DNA of 64,000 nucleotides from Aselliscus stoliczkanus (taxonomy: Eukaryota > Chordata > Mammalia > Chiroptera > Hipposideridae), in contig CM066732.1 in assembly GCA_033961575.1 (NCBI GenBank), positions 74,190,687-74,254,686 on the forward strand, in the 5' to 3' direction. Shown piece by piece: positions 22,552 to 34,723 of the stretch. How positions within the stretch are numbered: the stretch's first letter is position 1; each line of letters begins with the position of its first letter. Below the pieces are notes generated by a model. The model was not told the origin of the DNA, did not search any database, and saw only the letters and a program-made list of their open reading frames with translations. The position numbers were made by a program, and so were the translations under genes.

Positions 22552-23172
22552 CAGGAAAACCTTGGATTGCAAGTTACTTGGTTTGCGAGTGTTCCTCAAG
22601 ACGAGCAAACATTTCTAATACATTCTTTTTTAAGATTTTTTTTAAATTGGGAAATTGGGGGAGGGGAACAGCGTTGGGGAATTGGGGAAGAGGAACAGAC
22701 ATGTTGCTGTCTTTTTGTTCTTCAGTCTAGTTGCGGAGGACGTCGCCTCACTGGCCCATGTTTGTATCATCATTGCGCTCTTCCCAGATGAGGCAGATCG
22801 GTCGCCTGCCTCTGGATGGTCGCTCACCACGGCTATTGGTAGCTCACACTGGCTGCCAGCCGCTCACGCTGGCTGCCGGCCACTCACCGCAGCCCATGGC
22901 AGCCCACTGCAGCAGGGGCTGCAGCCTACACCGTCACCGGGGCTCGCACAGCCCAGCTCCAGGTGGAGCTATTGTTGGCTGTAGAGGGCAGTGTCACTGG
23001 CCCTCATATGTGGGATCCGAACCGGGGCCACTGGCATCCCAAAACCAGCTCTTAACCAATGTGCCACTCGGCCGGCTCTCTAATACATTTTAACATGGTA
23101 AATGAGTGATGTCTTGCAATACGAGTAATTTGTTTCCAGAACGAATTATGCTCACAAACCAAGGTATTGCTT
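22552..23172. mobile_element. Tc1/mariner-type non-autonomous element split by a SINE
   Basis: Left end CAGGAAAACCTTGGATTGCA and right end (complement) AAGCAATACCTTGGTTTG form imperfect inverted repeats flanked by TA at 22550-22551 and 23173-23174. Without the nested SINE it is only about 156 bp. The inner phrases TTTGCGAGTGTTCC and TCTTGCAATACGAGTAATT recall Tigger-related MER elements. Confidence 0.6.
22625..23078 (-). mobile_element. Long-form tRNA-derived SINE nested in a DNA transposon
   Basis: Full-length long form in complement, from a poly-T start to the GGCCGGC head at the right. Exact target-site duplication TCTAATACATT at 22614-22624 and 23079-23089. The exact duplication means it inserted later than the element around it. 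Open frames of up to 120 codons here are read-through of SINE sequence. Confidence 0.95.
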
Positions 23173-23179
23173 TAAATCA

Positions 23180-26100
23180 ATATAATGTTACCTGAATGCT
23201 ACTATGTAATAAACACATAATGTAATATGAAAGGCAACATCTTGGTCAAGCATTGCAGGAAGGTACAATATCGAGATTTTTGTCTACCATCTCAGAGGCT
23301 TCTTGGAGAGAACTGTTGTAGTGGGTTTGGGGATAATGGGACTCCTGTATCAATGTTTGACCCTAGAAAAAGGGATCTAACCAAGTGCTTGAAACAAAGC
23401 GCATTGTGTGAATAAGTGAGTGAAGAAATGAATGATAGTTACTTCATGAATGGGAAAAACAAAAATCAGAAACAGAGGCGCTCAGAAAAAGGGGATTGGG
23501 GAGAAGATGGGGGTGACTAGAAAGAAGCGAATAATTTTTGTAGCGGGACTTGTTTATCGGAGAGCTGATGGGGAGCTGGCTGGCGAAGGACTTTTTGACC
23601 CCACTATCACAGGTCCTCTTTTCTGGCTTTCATTCAGTCCCAATCCAAGAAATAGAGTTGTTTAGTTGTTCTTGTTTTCTTTTTCTTTTGGAGTACTGTT
23701 CCTCCTAGTTGCCAACCACATGAGTGTACGACTGCTCTTACATGATTCTTATTTTCTAGTGGAAATGTGTTCATCTTTATAAGCAAGGTAATCTGCTGTC
23801 ACTGAAAATTAATACACTTTTTGCATAATTCATTCTAAATTGGTCTCTTCACTTATAGATTAATGGAGCAGTCAACATCACATTCTACCCATATTATTTA
23901 CCACTTTAGTTGCTTCTCAAATATCTTTTTTGCTTTTTCTTTCCTTAGCATTTTCCATCAAGATTCTGGTTCTTATATGACGCTAATGCCTTCCTCGGGC
24001 TGAACTGTGTAATATGTTTAGTGCATCAAGGACCCTGCCAACTTTCCAGGGACTGGAGCCATGGACCTACCTCTTAAGTGATACTGACAGCTAAACTAAT
24101 TTTTTTGTATCTTAGAAAATCAATGTTGTAGTTTATTTTAGACACATCAACAAAATTTAATTGTCATGGCAAAATCATACTGAGACTTCAGTTAAAAACG
24201 TGTGTTCAGGAAAACTTTAAAGAATTCCTCCATGCAATATATAATGAAAGCGGTATGGTTTGGGATAACAAATCCATCCAAGGACCATATGCAGAAACTT
24301 AATTAATTCTCTGTAATGAAAAATGATAACTGTATTGTTTGTGCCTGAAGACCTGATATGAGTTTAAGCAGGGGAAACTGTTGTTAGCTTTATGTTAGAC
24401 TGTTAGCCAAAACTTTAATTATGTTGCACTTCCTTGAAGCACAGTCCATGCTTTTAAAACAAGGATCTGTGTCACTTACTCTTGTTAAGCTGTTTTTTCT
24501 CTCCTTGGAACATAGCTTCCCCTCTCTCCTCAGCCTAAATGAAAATGCCCCCAAGATGCATGTGATTTTGAGTGCTTCAGATTGCAGATTCTACATAATT
24601 CAAATAACAGAGCCATGAAACCCCACTTTTTCATTTGGATTCTGGGAACCAGTGTAAGTGATGTCAGAATAATGCCCTAAAGGTGTGGTGTCAGGGCCAG
24701 AATTTTGCCCTGGGATGCACAGCCCGTGCAATGGAAGCCGTGCACTCATATCCAGGGCTGAGCGCCATCCTCGTTGTTTTAATTATAGAGCTGCAGCATA
24801 TGGATAAGCAACTTGGATTTGACAACGGCAGAAGAAAGAGGATATTGTATGCCTTCGGTCAGCTTTGTATTAGATCCTTAAAGGGAAAATTATGTGAAAG
24901 AAAGAAGAGGAAGAAAACAAACTAGCAAGATCCCTATTTCAATATAATTTGGAGAAAATGACTGATTTGGGTTGGTCATGTTGCCAGAACAGATGACTCA
25001 AGGCTTCCAAACAAGAAATAGAAATCAGGAGGATGCCTGAAGCCTGAAAGGAGAACAAATTGTGAAGATATGATTGACTGGAAGCCTTCAAAATCAACTG
25101 TACCAAGATGAGCTTGGATTGTTGCCCAGAACAGAACTGAATGGTGATGTTCATTTAGGTCCTGACTGTTGAAACAAAGTAAAATGTAGTAATTGTGCTC
25201 TGTTAGGTACACAGGCGTGTTAATGCTCTCCAATTTCCCCAACTGGAGATCTGGTGTCACTTTCCCTGTCGCTCCTATTTCATGCTTCACCGGTGAGTAT
25301 TATTGCTGCTCTGGACGCTCGCTGAATGCCAGGTTTCTGGCAAAGAAGCGGGATCCAGGTGAAAGCATCCTTCTCTTGCTGCCTGTGAGTGTGCTGCAGG
25401 TGGCTTGGAAAATGGCTTTGCAACTTGGAAATCATTTCTTGAATTGGCCTTTTCAGACTTGGATAATGTGCACCTCAAACCTGCCATTCGGTGTGATGGT
25501 TGCTGGATTGAGGTTATTACTTTCAGCAGTTTGGGCCTCCAACCCCTTCATCTCTAACAACCAGGGAAAGCCTCAGTTTCCATGGGCAGCAGATTTGGGT
25601 GTACGTTGATCTTTTCCTCTCTTAGGTGGAAATATAAGTTGTTCTTGTTTCCTTATACTGATTCCTCAGTACCTTATCAGTTGAGTTTTATAACCTTTCT
25701 GATGGACAAACAGGATAGGACTCCTTCGAAAGGTCAGTTGTGAAGCAGCTACAGTTCCCCTTCCTCCTTTGGGGCTGCAAAAAAAGGAAAGATTCCATGT
25801 TGTTGCTCCCAAGACCAGAATCCTGCTTACTAGCCTAGCCACTCTGAAATGACCGTAACAGCAGCCCAATTTGACTGTAGAAATGACTTGCAAGCAAACA
25901 ATTTTCTCCATACTAAGTTAGAAATAAACAGCAAAACCAAGGTGACTCAGAGGATTGGAAAAGGAGGGGCACACAGGACATGTGATTCTTCCACTCCTCT
26001 TTAGTGTCTTTACCTGAGTCAAATTTTGAGAATGTTCAGCCCTCTCCTGTCTATCCACTATTTATCACAAAGTCTTCAGATGTCAGTAGTTGATTTAAAA

Positions 26101-26915
26101 CAAGTAACTTTTTTCAGCCTTCCAAGTGGACTAAAAATGTTGTCAGGTACAGAATGTTTCATTAAAGATCTGTCTGGTTTCTTTGGGCCTCTAAAGTGTG
26201 GACCTTAAACAAGGTAACCTAAAATTGGATCCTACTAATGAGAAAAAGCATGAAGTCTTCTTCAAGGGTTCGACTTGCTGTAAATGAACCCACCAAGATG
26301 GGACACACACTAGAACTCAAAGGAAATTCCACATTTCCTTGCTTCGTACAATCAACATCTTTTCACTGGCGGGTCTATGATCTTGGAGCCACCCAATATG
26401 TTAAATAGCTTCACACTTTAAAATGGAGATGAGGGGAAATGAGGGGTAAAATTATTTTGTGGGATTTGGCACAAAACTGTATTTCAAATAAGCTACGTGT
26501 GAGCTGTGTCTTTGAGGAAACACGTGCAATGCAGTTTTGATCTTCATTTTATAGATGTACGTAAGTAATACAAGGCCTGTTTTGATTATATAATTAAAAA
26601 CAAATGTGATCCACTATTGTAGTACTCTGTGTCTCCTTACATTCCTGAACAACAACTCTCATTAGTACATAAACCATCAGGATCTAATGGCTTTAGAGAC
26701 GTGAAACCTCATCCTTATATTTGCTTGTGAGCATCTCCACATTCCATCTGTGGTATGGGGCTCTCTCACAGGTAAGCATCCTGAGGGGTTTGGGTTTTAA
26801 TGTGCGATGGACTCCTGAGAGAAATAATCCAAAACTATGTTTTTAAATGGTTCTCACAGTCTCCTTCTAAATGTCTTGCTTAACATTTAACGACTATGTT
26901 TGCTATGATTATGAT
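23180..26915. other. Intronic sequence without recognised elements
   Basis: About 3.7 kb in which I recognise no transposable element, exon or RNA gene. Open frames reach 138 codons (25193-25609) but lack any domain or paired splice signals. The low repeat content makes it a reasonable place to look for conserved non-coding sequence. Confidence 0.45.
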
Positions 26916-26928
26916 TTAAGAATTACAA

Positions 26929-27034
26929 GGGCCGACTGAGTGGCGCGGTGGTTAAGCGCTGGCCTGGGAAGCCAGCGGCCCCGGTTCGGTCCCACATATG
27001 AGGGCCAGTGACACTGCCCTCAAAAAAAAAAAAA
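26929..27034 (+). mobile_element. Short-form tRNA-derived SINE
   Basis: GGGCCGACTGAGTGGCGCGG to CACTGCCCTC plus A-tail; exact target-site duplication AAGAATTACAA (26918-26928 and 27035-27045). Confidence 0.95.
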
Positions 27035-27065
27035 AAGAATTACAACTTAAGACTTTTTCATAAAT

Positions 27066-28200
27066 GGGGGAGTTAAAGCCTATTTGTATCAGAATACTTT
27101 TAGCTGTAGATTGATAGAGGACATAATTGAAAGCAGCTCAAATAGTAAAGATTCATTTTTAATTTCACATAACCAGAAATGTGGAGATAAGATGCCAGGA
27201 TTGGTTAATTTAGTCATCAAGGTCCAGGTCCTTTCCATCATTCTGCTGGCCATCCTTAGCTCATAGGCAATGATGTCTCACTTGGGTGCAGCACACAGGC
27301 ATCTCATGTGGCTAGGACATCTAGCAAAGAATGGGGACGTTTCTTCCCATGTCCCTTTTTGCCTTAGGCTGGAAATCCAAGACTTGTAGCATATGAGGTC
27401 TGACAAGTAAGTTGGCGAACTTGTTGCAACTATGTTGCTAACTTTTTTTGATATCAGATGGATTGATTATTCATTATGAATTTGTACCAACTGGACAAAC
27501 AGTTAACCAAGTTTACTGTTTGGAAGTGCTGAAAAGGCTGAGCAAAAAAGTTAGATGTCCTGAACTTTTTGCCAACAGTTCATGACGCTTGCATCAGAAC
27601 AATGCACCAGCTCACACGGCATTGTCAGTGAGGGAGTTTTTAGCCAGTAAACAAATAACTGTATTGGAAATACCGTCCCTATTCACCTGATCTGGCCCCC
27701 AATGACTTCTTTGTTTACCTGAAGATAAAGGAAATAATGAAAGGAAAACATTTTGATGACATTTAGGACATCAAGGGTAATAAGATGACAGCTCTGATGG
27801 CCATTCCAGAAAAAAATTCCAAAATTGCTTTGAAGGGTGGACTAGGCACTGGCATTGGTGCATAGCTTCCCAAGGGGAGTATTTTGAAGGTGACGTTTGT
27901 GATATTCATCAATGAGGTATGTAGCACTTTTTCTAGGATGAGTACACAAACTTAATTGTTCAACTTCATAAATCCCTTCTCCATGCTGGTCTCATGGGCT
28001 AAGTTTGAGTGATATGTCCACACATGTCACGGGGTTCACCAGCAGGGAATGGGGCCACCATGATTGGCTTGAAGGATTCTGCTTCACATCCTGGATTGGA
28101 GAAGGGCTTTCTTCCCTGAGCACAGGGGGTGGCGAATACCTGCACCCCCAAGGAATAAGGATGGGGTATGAGGGTGTCTGTTGGATTATCAACCAGCAGT
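27066..28200. repeat. Unnamed old repeat interrupted by mariner
   Basis: The sequence on either side of the mariner (27066-27390 and 27971-28200) reads like one old interspersed repeat, with CATCATTCTGCTGGCCATCC on the left and GTCCACACATGTCACGGGG on the right. Family not identified. Confidence 0.35.
27394..27968 (+). mobile_element. Mariner transposon remnant, internally deleted and frameshifted
   Basis: TA dinucleotides flank it (27392-27393 and 27969-27970). The ends TGAGGTCTGACAAGTAAGTT and (complement) TGAAGTTGAACAATTAAGTT are the inverted repeats. At 575 bp it is under half of a typical 1.3-kb mariner. Translation shows transposase remains: NNAPAHTALSVREFL (the family has Asp-Asn in the first two positions, so a catalytic Asp is now Asn) and, in a shifted frame, YSPDLAPNDFF, which holds the last Asp of the DD34D triad. 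The frame break lies between the two motifs. It is dead as a source of transposase. Confidence 0.85.
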
Positions 28201-28639
28201 GCTCCCCACTGACTTTTTGGATAATAACAATTTATACTTTAATATTTAGTATTAATATTTCAGTGTTTTATCATATTACTGAAGTAAGTATTGTCTTTCT
28301 CCCACACTGCAAGAATTATCCTGCCGTGCCTCTTAAGGGCAAAATTTATACCAGGGGAAGTTATACCTAGGGCCTACCTTTTTTTTCCTTATTCTGATCC
28401 AACTGGAAAATAGTATTTGATCGATAACCTAAAAGTTTTCACAAAAAAATGATCTTGCTAAGCTCCACCCAAAGCTATTAGTTATGCAGGCAGTGGTTCA
28501 CATTACTTTAAAACCAAATTGAATGGAAATGGGAATAGATGCCTGATTTTTAGTTGCCCTTTCTGCTTCCTCCTAAAATAAAGACAAGACACTTTTGCAC
28601 ACAGATAACTTTTCCAAAAATATTTATAAAAACTTCATT

Positions 28640-28755
28640 TGTGTCACTGTACCCTATTTGGCAATGATGTGATAGAAGGTCTCACCTGTGAAATGAAGAA
28701 CATAATCATACTTACTTCAAAGAATTGTTATGAGAGTTGAATGAGATTTTAAAAT
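28640..28755 (+). repeat. MIR SINE remnant
   Basis: GAAGGTCTCACCTGTGAAAT and AGAATTGTTATGAGAGTTG match the sense MIR core; cut on the right by a SINE insertion. Confidence 0.55.
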
Positions 28756-28763
28756 GTCCATAT

Positions 28764-28887
28764 GGGCCGGCCGAGTGTTGCATTGGTTAAGAGCTGGCTT
28801 GGGACACCAGTGGCCCCTGTTTGGATCCCACAAATGAGAGCCAGTGACACTGCCCTCTACCAAAAAAAAAAAAAAAAAAAAAAAAAA
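28764..28887 (+). mobile_element. Short-form tRNA-derived SINE
   Basis: GGGCCGGCCGAGTGTTGCATT to ACTGCCCTCTACC plus 26 A residues. Target-site duplication GTCCATAT at 28756-28763 and 28888-28895. The head resembles the long form (GCATTGGTTAAGAG), so it may be a long copy cut short before its body. Confidence 0.92.
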
Positions 28888-28899
28888 GTCCATATGCCT

Positions 28900-31800
28900 G
28901 CATATATTTATTCTTAACAGAGTGGCTAGTACATAATAACATTCAACAAATTTTGACTATTCTTACTTATAACAATATCAACAAAAGTTTATAAACATAC
29001 AAGTTAATGTTTTCCTACACATGATAGTTAAAATCAAACTCACAACTTTCAGAACTTATAACTTTGAGAAACAAATGTGAGGGCTGCCATATAGTTTATA
29101 CTACAATGTTATGGGAGGTCTGGCATTGGTTCTTGTGCCTCTTCCAAAGAGTGGGAGAATTGGCTTGATGTGGGTCAAAACTTAAAACCAGATTGGTGGC
29201 TTTACTCTCTTTTCAGGAAAAGGAACTGCCAATAATGCTCCGTAAGCATTAGAGTCCCATTTCCCATTGATTCAGGGTGCAGACTGAATGTGTCAATCTA
29301 CTTCTTGAGGAGTAAGCAATATGAAGCATATTGATATGTGTGTCACAAATCTCTTAACTTCCCTAGTCATTGTCCTGATAAGCTACATGTTCTGTATTTC
29401 AAGCCAAACCTATATGAAGTCAGAAAAAGTTGGCAGAATGAACAGTGCATGTGGATATAAACACCAGTTCTTTAGCAAACAAAAATATATATCCTTCACA
29501 AACATTACAATTCCTTTTTGTTTCTTGGAATCTGTATATCATACTTTGCATTAGGAAACTTTCAGTAATTATCTAACCAAGTCAGAAAAATAACCCGAGC
29601 CCTTGCCTACATTCTCTTAGTCAAATGTTGGGTGTGCCCCTTCTAATTGGCCCAAGAGCCCATATTAACTGACAAAAGGGCTCTTCATGTGAGAGAGCAT
29701 GGAACTAACGCGTTATAGCAGTCACTTTCATTGTAGAGGCCATAAGGTTTACTTCTTGGATCTAGGACGTTGGGTAGTAAGTGATAAACCCAACTCAAAC
29801 TTATTTAAGTGACAACAAAAAGAAATGTATTATAAACTTTACTGGGTGTCTCAAAGAATCAAAAGTAAAGGAAAACACCCATATTCAAGAAAGTTTGAGA
29901 TATAATTAGTCTTACAAAAACCCTGGCAGTAGAGTCCCATTCACAGTACCAGTTTCTCTTCTCCATCTGTGTTTCCCTGAAAGGTAACTCCCTCCTTTTT
30001 CAGCAGTGCATATTGAGTTCCTCCAAATTACAGATGGCTGCAGTTGGTTTTCCAGCTTTAGATGTGAGACCTACAACCACACAGAATGAGACTGCCCTTT
30101 GGAGTTCTAATTCCAAAGTCCTGAATAAAAACTGCTCGGTCTAGTTTGGGTCAGATTAACTGGGGCAAAAAGACACAGTACCATTTGGATCCATTTAGTG
30201 ATGATCCCAATCAACTGCTGCCTACAAGCAGTATCATGGTACTAATATGTCAGTTCCAGTGGCTTGAAAAAATTGGGTGGGGGCAGTTCTCAACAGAAGA
30301 GGTGCTGGCCTGACTATTCCATAGATGTGCCAATTGCATGAATGTCTGTGGATACATTGCAAGAAAGTAGATAGTTTTAGTCTCCCATCGGCCAACAGAG
30401 ACGACCTGTGGTCCTTGAGAATTTCCCATTATCGCTGTTGATTCACTGTTAGAAAGTTCAGGATGGTGGGATGATTGAGGCGGTGGTGGGGGGATGATTG
30501 CACATGAAAGAAACCAAGCAGAGAGAAGGGAAGAGGGTGCATCAAGGAAGAATTGCCAACATGAAGTAGAGGGCTCTGGACCTCCCAGATCTTTTCAGAT
30601 TAAATCCTTATGGTTCTCCCAGATGCCTCTCTTCCCTCCTGCCTTACACCTCTTTTTAATATTTTCTCCCATCATTTCTAAAATGAGGACCTTCTGTTTT
30701 GCTTATAAGACTTCTGTCCTCCAGAAAAGTGGTGCTCTATTTTAGGCAAAATTTGAAGTAAGGCAGGCTTTGTTTCTTCAGAAAAGTGCTTTCCCATGTC
30801 CTCTTGTTCTTTTTCTTAGAATAACATAATCGGAGGGTTGAAGGAGACCAACCTTCAGGGCCAGCAAGTCCATCCATTACTATATATATCCTATCTCCAG
30901 AATCCATGACAAGTGGTCATCCAGATAGCTGCACCACATACCTAATAAATGGACACTCACCACTTTTCAAGAGAGCCCATTCTATCTCTAGGTGTTCTGA
31001 CTATTAGGAGCCCTTCCTTGTATTATGCTCCTACTGGGACAAAAAAATATCTTTCCTTATTGCTTCCACCTGTTGATCCTAGTTGTACCACCTGGAAATC
31101 AACCCTCCAAAAAAAAAAAAGTCTAATCTCTTTCCTACATGCTCACCTTCCAAGAGATCCATCATGTTATTAAGTTTCTCCCTATGACCTTTCTTCTTCA
31201 GGCTGAGCAACTGTTCCTCCTATAACTGTTCTGGGACCCTCTGTTCTAGAAGCTGTACTTGCTAAAATGTTCTTAATTGCCCCCCCCACCCCGATCAGGC
31301 ATAATCTTCTAAATATGGAAAAATCAGCACAGAAAGAACAGAACTAATAATGCCTTTCATTATAAATATAGAGCTTCTATTCAGGAAAATCACAGTTATC
31401 TTTTGGGAAGACCAAACTTATGCTTAGTCATTCCCATGCTGAAAGTTAGATAATAATTAATTTATAATGAAATTTAAATGGTAAACAATAGTGGTATTTA
31501 AATTTTACAAGTGATTTTCAGGCATCAGTAGTTGAAATTGGAATGGTAAAGAGGTGAAGGGAATGTGTGAACGCCCACCATTCTTCAAATCACATGTCTG
31601 CTTTACTTCCTATTCATAATGCTAGTACTAACCATTAAGTGAAAAATAGTGGGCAGAATAACCTTGTAGTGGGGAATCATTTGAGTCCTTTTTTCCTTTT
31701 CATGAAATCAATATGTTTAAATATTTGTGTCCTGGTTTACACACACAAAAAAAACGACTCTGGGGTAAGCACTCTAACACACCCAGCCCTCAAAGAGCTA

Positions 31801-32170
31801 ACAATTTAGAAGCTGTAACACCCGCCCTTGGCTACCCTCACTGAAGGTGCTGTGTAAGCTGGTGAATCAAGGAAGAACACGAGGTTACCATGTTGGATTG
31901 GGTGGTACAGTAGTTTAGTCTGAAAAAACTTCTTTCTTGTTGTAGAAGTGCAGTGAGAAGTAGAACCCAGTTTAAAGGAGCTGGAGTGAGGCTTGAGGGG
32001 TCAATCAGACGATCTCCAGCCCCGTGTAAAATGGGCGTCATAAAATGGGCATACTGACCCCTGCCTCTATTGGTAATCACTTATTGGTTCATCAGGAAAA
32101 CTGATTATCTCAGAAAATAATGCAGAGCATTCTCTTCTATTTCTCTATTTTGAGGTTTAAAATGAGGGCA
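28900..32170. other. Intronic sequence without clearly named elements
   Basis: Mostly AT-rich. The 29760-30380 part reads like a decayed interspersed repeat but I cannot place it. A C-rich homopolymer-like tract is at 31280-31294. No exon-like segment seen. Confidence 0.4.
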
Positions 32171-32172
32171 TG

Positions 32173-32173
<1 letters not shown>

Positions 32174-32224
<51 letters not shown>
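32174..32224. repeat. (GATA)n microsatellite
   Basis: About twelve GATA units, same motif and phase as the run at 15806. Confidence 0.95.
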
Positions 32225-32249
32225 TCCAAGTGACATAAACTTAAAATTT

Positions 32250-32331
32250 TCAATCTTAAAATCTAATATGAAATAAGTGGTGACTTTTTATCAATCTTAA
32301 AATCTAATATGAAATAAGTCGTGACTTTTTA
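32250..32331. repeat. 41-bp tandem duplication
   Basis: TCAATCTTAAAATCTAATAT and the following 21 bases occur twice in tandem with a single G/C difference (AAGTGGTGAC against AAGTCGTGAC). Lies 25 bp after a GATA microsatellite. Confidence 0.93.
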
Positions 32332-32776
32332 TCCATCTTAGCATAAGCATATTCACTCATTCTTTTGTTTTTTTGTAAAAGCATCTAAATATGTGACAAG
32401 TCCCTCCACATTGGCAACAATAGCAGTCCCAGGTCCTTTGAAATTGCATATCAGCAAAAGAGATTGACATTTCTTCTGTCAGCAGCATATGTCCCTTCTT
32501 CCATCTCTATTAAGTAAGTTAAAAGATTATGACTAATTTAGGACAGGGCCAGGAGCCCTAGTTTCATAGCTGTAAAGCTTATTAGTTTCCTCATATTAGT
32601 AAAGTTAAAACTGAGATTTCATCGCCTTGTTGGCCTAAAAAAGTTTGAATCTAGTGGGCTCAGGTATAAACCCTAACCCCATTTGCTTGCCACAAGGGAG
32701 GAAATAAAAGACTATAGACAGCTTGAAGCTACCTACCACATAACTGAGAAAATGAATTCAAGATTCCTTGTGAGGA

Positions 32777-34360
32777 TTTCCAGTCAAGATGGAGGAGTAG
32801 GTAAATGCCTGCTCTCATGACCACATGAAAATTACAGCTAAACTACAAAACAACCATCATTGAGAATCACCTGAAATACAGCTGAACAGAAGTCCTATAA
32901 CAAAGGAATATACAGAAGAAGCCATATCAAGATACATAGGACAAAAAGAAATCAAAAATATGAATAATAAAATGACAAAAACTACATATCTATCAATAAT
33001 TATTTTCAATGTAAATGGATTAAATGCTCCAATCAAAAGACATAGGGTGGCTGAATGGATAAGAAAGTGAAACCCTTACATATGCTGCCTACAAGAGATT
33101 CACTTCAGATCAAAAGACACACACACAGACTGAAAGTAAAGGGATGAAAAACATATTTCATGAAAATGGAAAAGAAAAAAAAAAAGCTGGGGTAGCAATA
33201 CTTGTATCAGATGAAATAAACTTTAAATCAAAGGCTATAACAAGAGACAAAGAAGGACTCAGTAATCCCACTTCAGGGTATTTATCCAAAGAAACCCAGA
33301 ATACTACTTCGTGGGGACATGTGCACCCATATGTTCATTGTTTACAATGGCCAAGCTATGGAGGCAACCTGGGTGTCCACAATAGATGAATGAAGAGAGA
33401 AGAGATGGTACATATACAGTGGAATATTACTCAGCCATAAAAAAGAATGAAATCTTGCCATCTGCAACAACATGGATGGGCCTAGAGGGTATTGTGCTGG
33501 GTAGAGTAAGTCAAAGAAGGACAAATGCCATATGATTTCACTTATATTAGTAATCTAAAGCACAAAATAAATGAACAAAAACAAAACAGAAACAGACTTG
33601 TAATTAAAAAGAACATTTTGATGGTTGCCAGATGATAAGGGGTTGGGGGAATGGGTAAAAAAGATAAAGGGATTAAGAAGTACAGATTGGGGGCCAGTTG
33701 AGTGGCTCGTTGGTTAAGAGTTGGCTTGTGAGTGCGAACTCTGAGCATCAGGTCCACCAGTTCGGATCCCACATGGGCCAGTGACACTGCCCTCTATAGC
33801 TAAGATGGTGAACAACAGCTCAACCTGGAGCTGGACTGCCCTGAGTCACCCGCAACAGTGTAGGCTGCAGCGGGGCTGCAGTGGGCTGTCATAAGCTACT
33901 GTGTGTGGCCGGCAGCCAGCATGAGCAGCCAGCGGCATAAGCTGCCATGAGCCACCTTGAGCAGCTGCCCAATAGCCATTGACCGATCTGCCTCAGCTGG
34001 GAAAAACGAAATGATCACAATACTAACATGGGCCAGTGAAGTGATGACCTCCACAACTGGACTGAAGAACAAAAGGACAGCAACTTGTTTATTTCCCTTC
34101 CCTGATTCCCCAATAAAATCTTAAAAAAAAAAAAAAGTGCAGATTGGTAGTTACAAAATAGTAATGGAGATGTAAAGTATAGCATAAAGAATATAGTCAA
34201 TAATATTGTAATAACTATGTTTGGTGTATATTTATTGAGGTGATCGCTTTGTAAGTTATATAAATAAATGTCTAATCACTATATTATACACCTGAAACTA
34301 ATATAATATTGTATGATAACTGTAATTGAAAAATTAAAAAACTATTTTAATTAATTTTTT
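32777..34360 (+). mobile_element. L1 retrotransposon, doubly deleted, with nested SINE
   Basis: The 5' end (TTTCCAGTCAAGATGG) is flanked by AAGATTCCTT...TGAGGA, repeated after the 3' end at 34365-34385 with a 2-bp change. About 160 bp of 5' UTR runs to near 32940 and then joins directly to the ORF2 start region, so ORF1 is missing. ORF2 endonuclease remains (TTTTCAATGTAAATGGATTA encodes FNVNG) run to about 33257. There it jumps to the 3' end (CAGTAATCCCACTTCAGGG), then the 3' UTR to CACCTGAAACTAATATAATA. A long SINE is nested at 33691-34135. No coding capacity. Confidence 0.88.
33691..34135 (+). mobile_element. Long-form tRNA-derived SINE nested in L1
   Basis: GGGCCAGTTGAGTGGCTCGT to AATAAAATCTT plus A-tail. 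Target-site duplication AGTACAGATTGG (33679-33690) and AGTGCAGATTGG (34136-34147) falls inside the L1 3' UTR, so the SINE is younger than the L1. Confidence 0.94.
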
Positions 34361-34656
34361 TGAAAAGATTCCTTAGTGTGAGGAGGATCAACTTCATCTT
34401 TAAGGTACATCTCATGTTTGTGTTTAGCAACTTACCTAAGGGATTCCAGTCTCAGTATCATTTATTCTTCTTCTGAATAATGCTAATAAATGTATTTATC
34501 CACTTTAAAATTAAAGCAAAGAACGACTTCATAATTGGTGTACTACATTGAATTATTGGGAATACTTTAAGATTAGTTGCTTTATCCATAAATAAAGGCA
34601 GAATTACCAATTTTCTAATTCCCTTACTTACATAAAATCTTTTATGTCTCCGACAG

Positions 34657-34723
34657 GTTGTTCGGTTTTTACAAGGGAATTCTACCACCCATCTTGGTTG
34701 AAACACCAAAAAGAGCAGTGAAG
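34657..34723 (+). CDS. SLC25A21: SLC25A21 internal exon (about residues 69-90)
   Basis: This exon encodes part of the mitochondrial oxodicarboxylate carrier, an inner-membrane antiporter that exchanges 2-oxoadipate and related C5-C7 oxodicarboxylates for 2-oxoglutarate in lysine and tryptophan catabolism (family knowledge). The first base completes a glycine codon split by the upstream intron. Then 22 codons follow, starting LFGFYKGILPPIL and ending KRAVK. The FYKG stretch is the end of the EG...YKG motif that closes the matrix helix of carrier repeat 1. The rest enters transmembrane helix 2. The acceptor is a pyrimidine-rich tract ending CAG at 34654-34656; the donor is AAG|GTAAGTA at 34724, close to ideal. 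The exon is too short for an ORF search. Assignment rests on recognising the protein across four exons in order; compared with the human protein from memory, one residue differs here (A to V in the ILVET stretch). Confidence 0.96.

Noticed and set aside
22416..23093. Plus-strand frames of 104-120 codons
   Set aside because: They lie mainly in a SINE and share sequence with frames in the other SINE copies.
25193..25609. 138-codon plus-strand frame
   Set aside because: No domain or splice support; composition alone can account for it.
15806..32224. Two GATA microsatellites considered as copies of one duplicated segment
   Set aside because: Flanking sequences differ; GATA runs arise independently.
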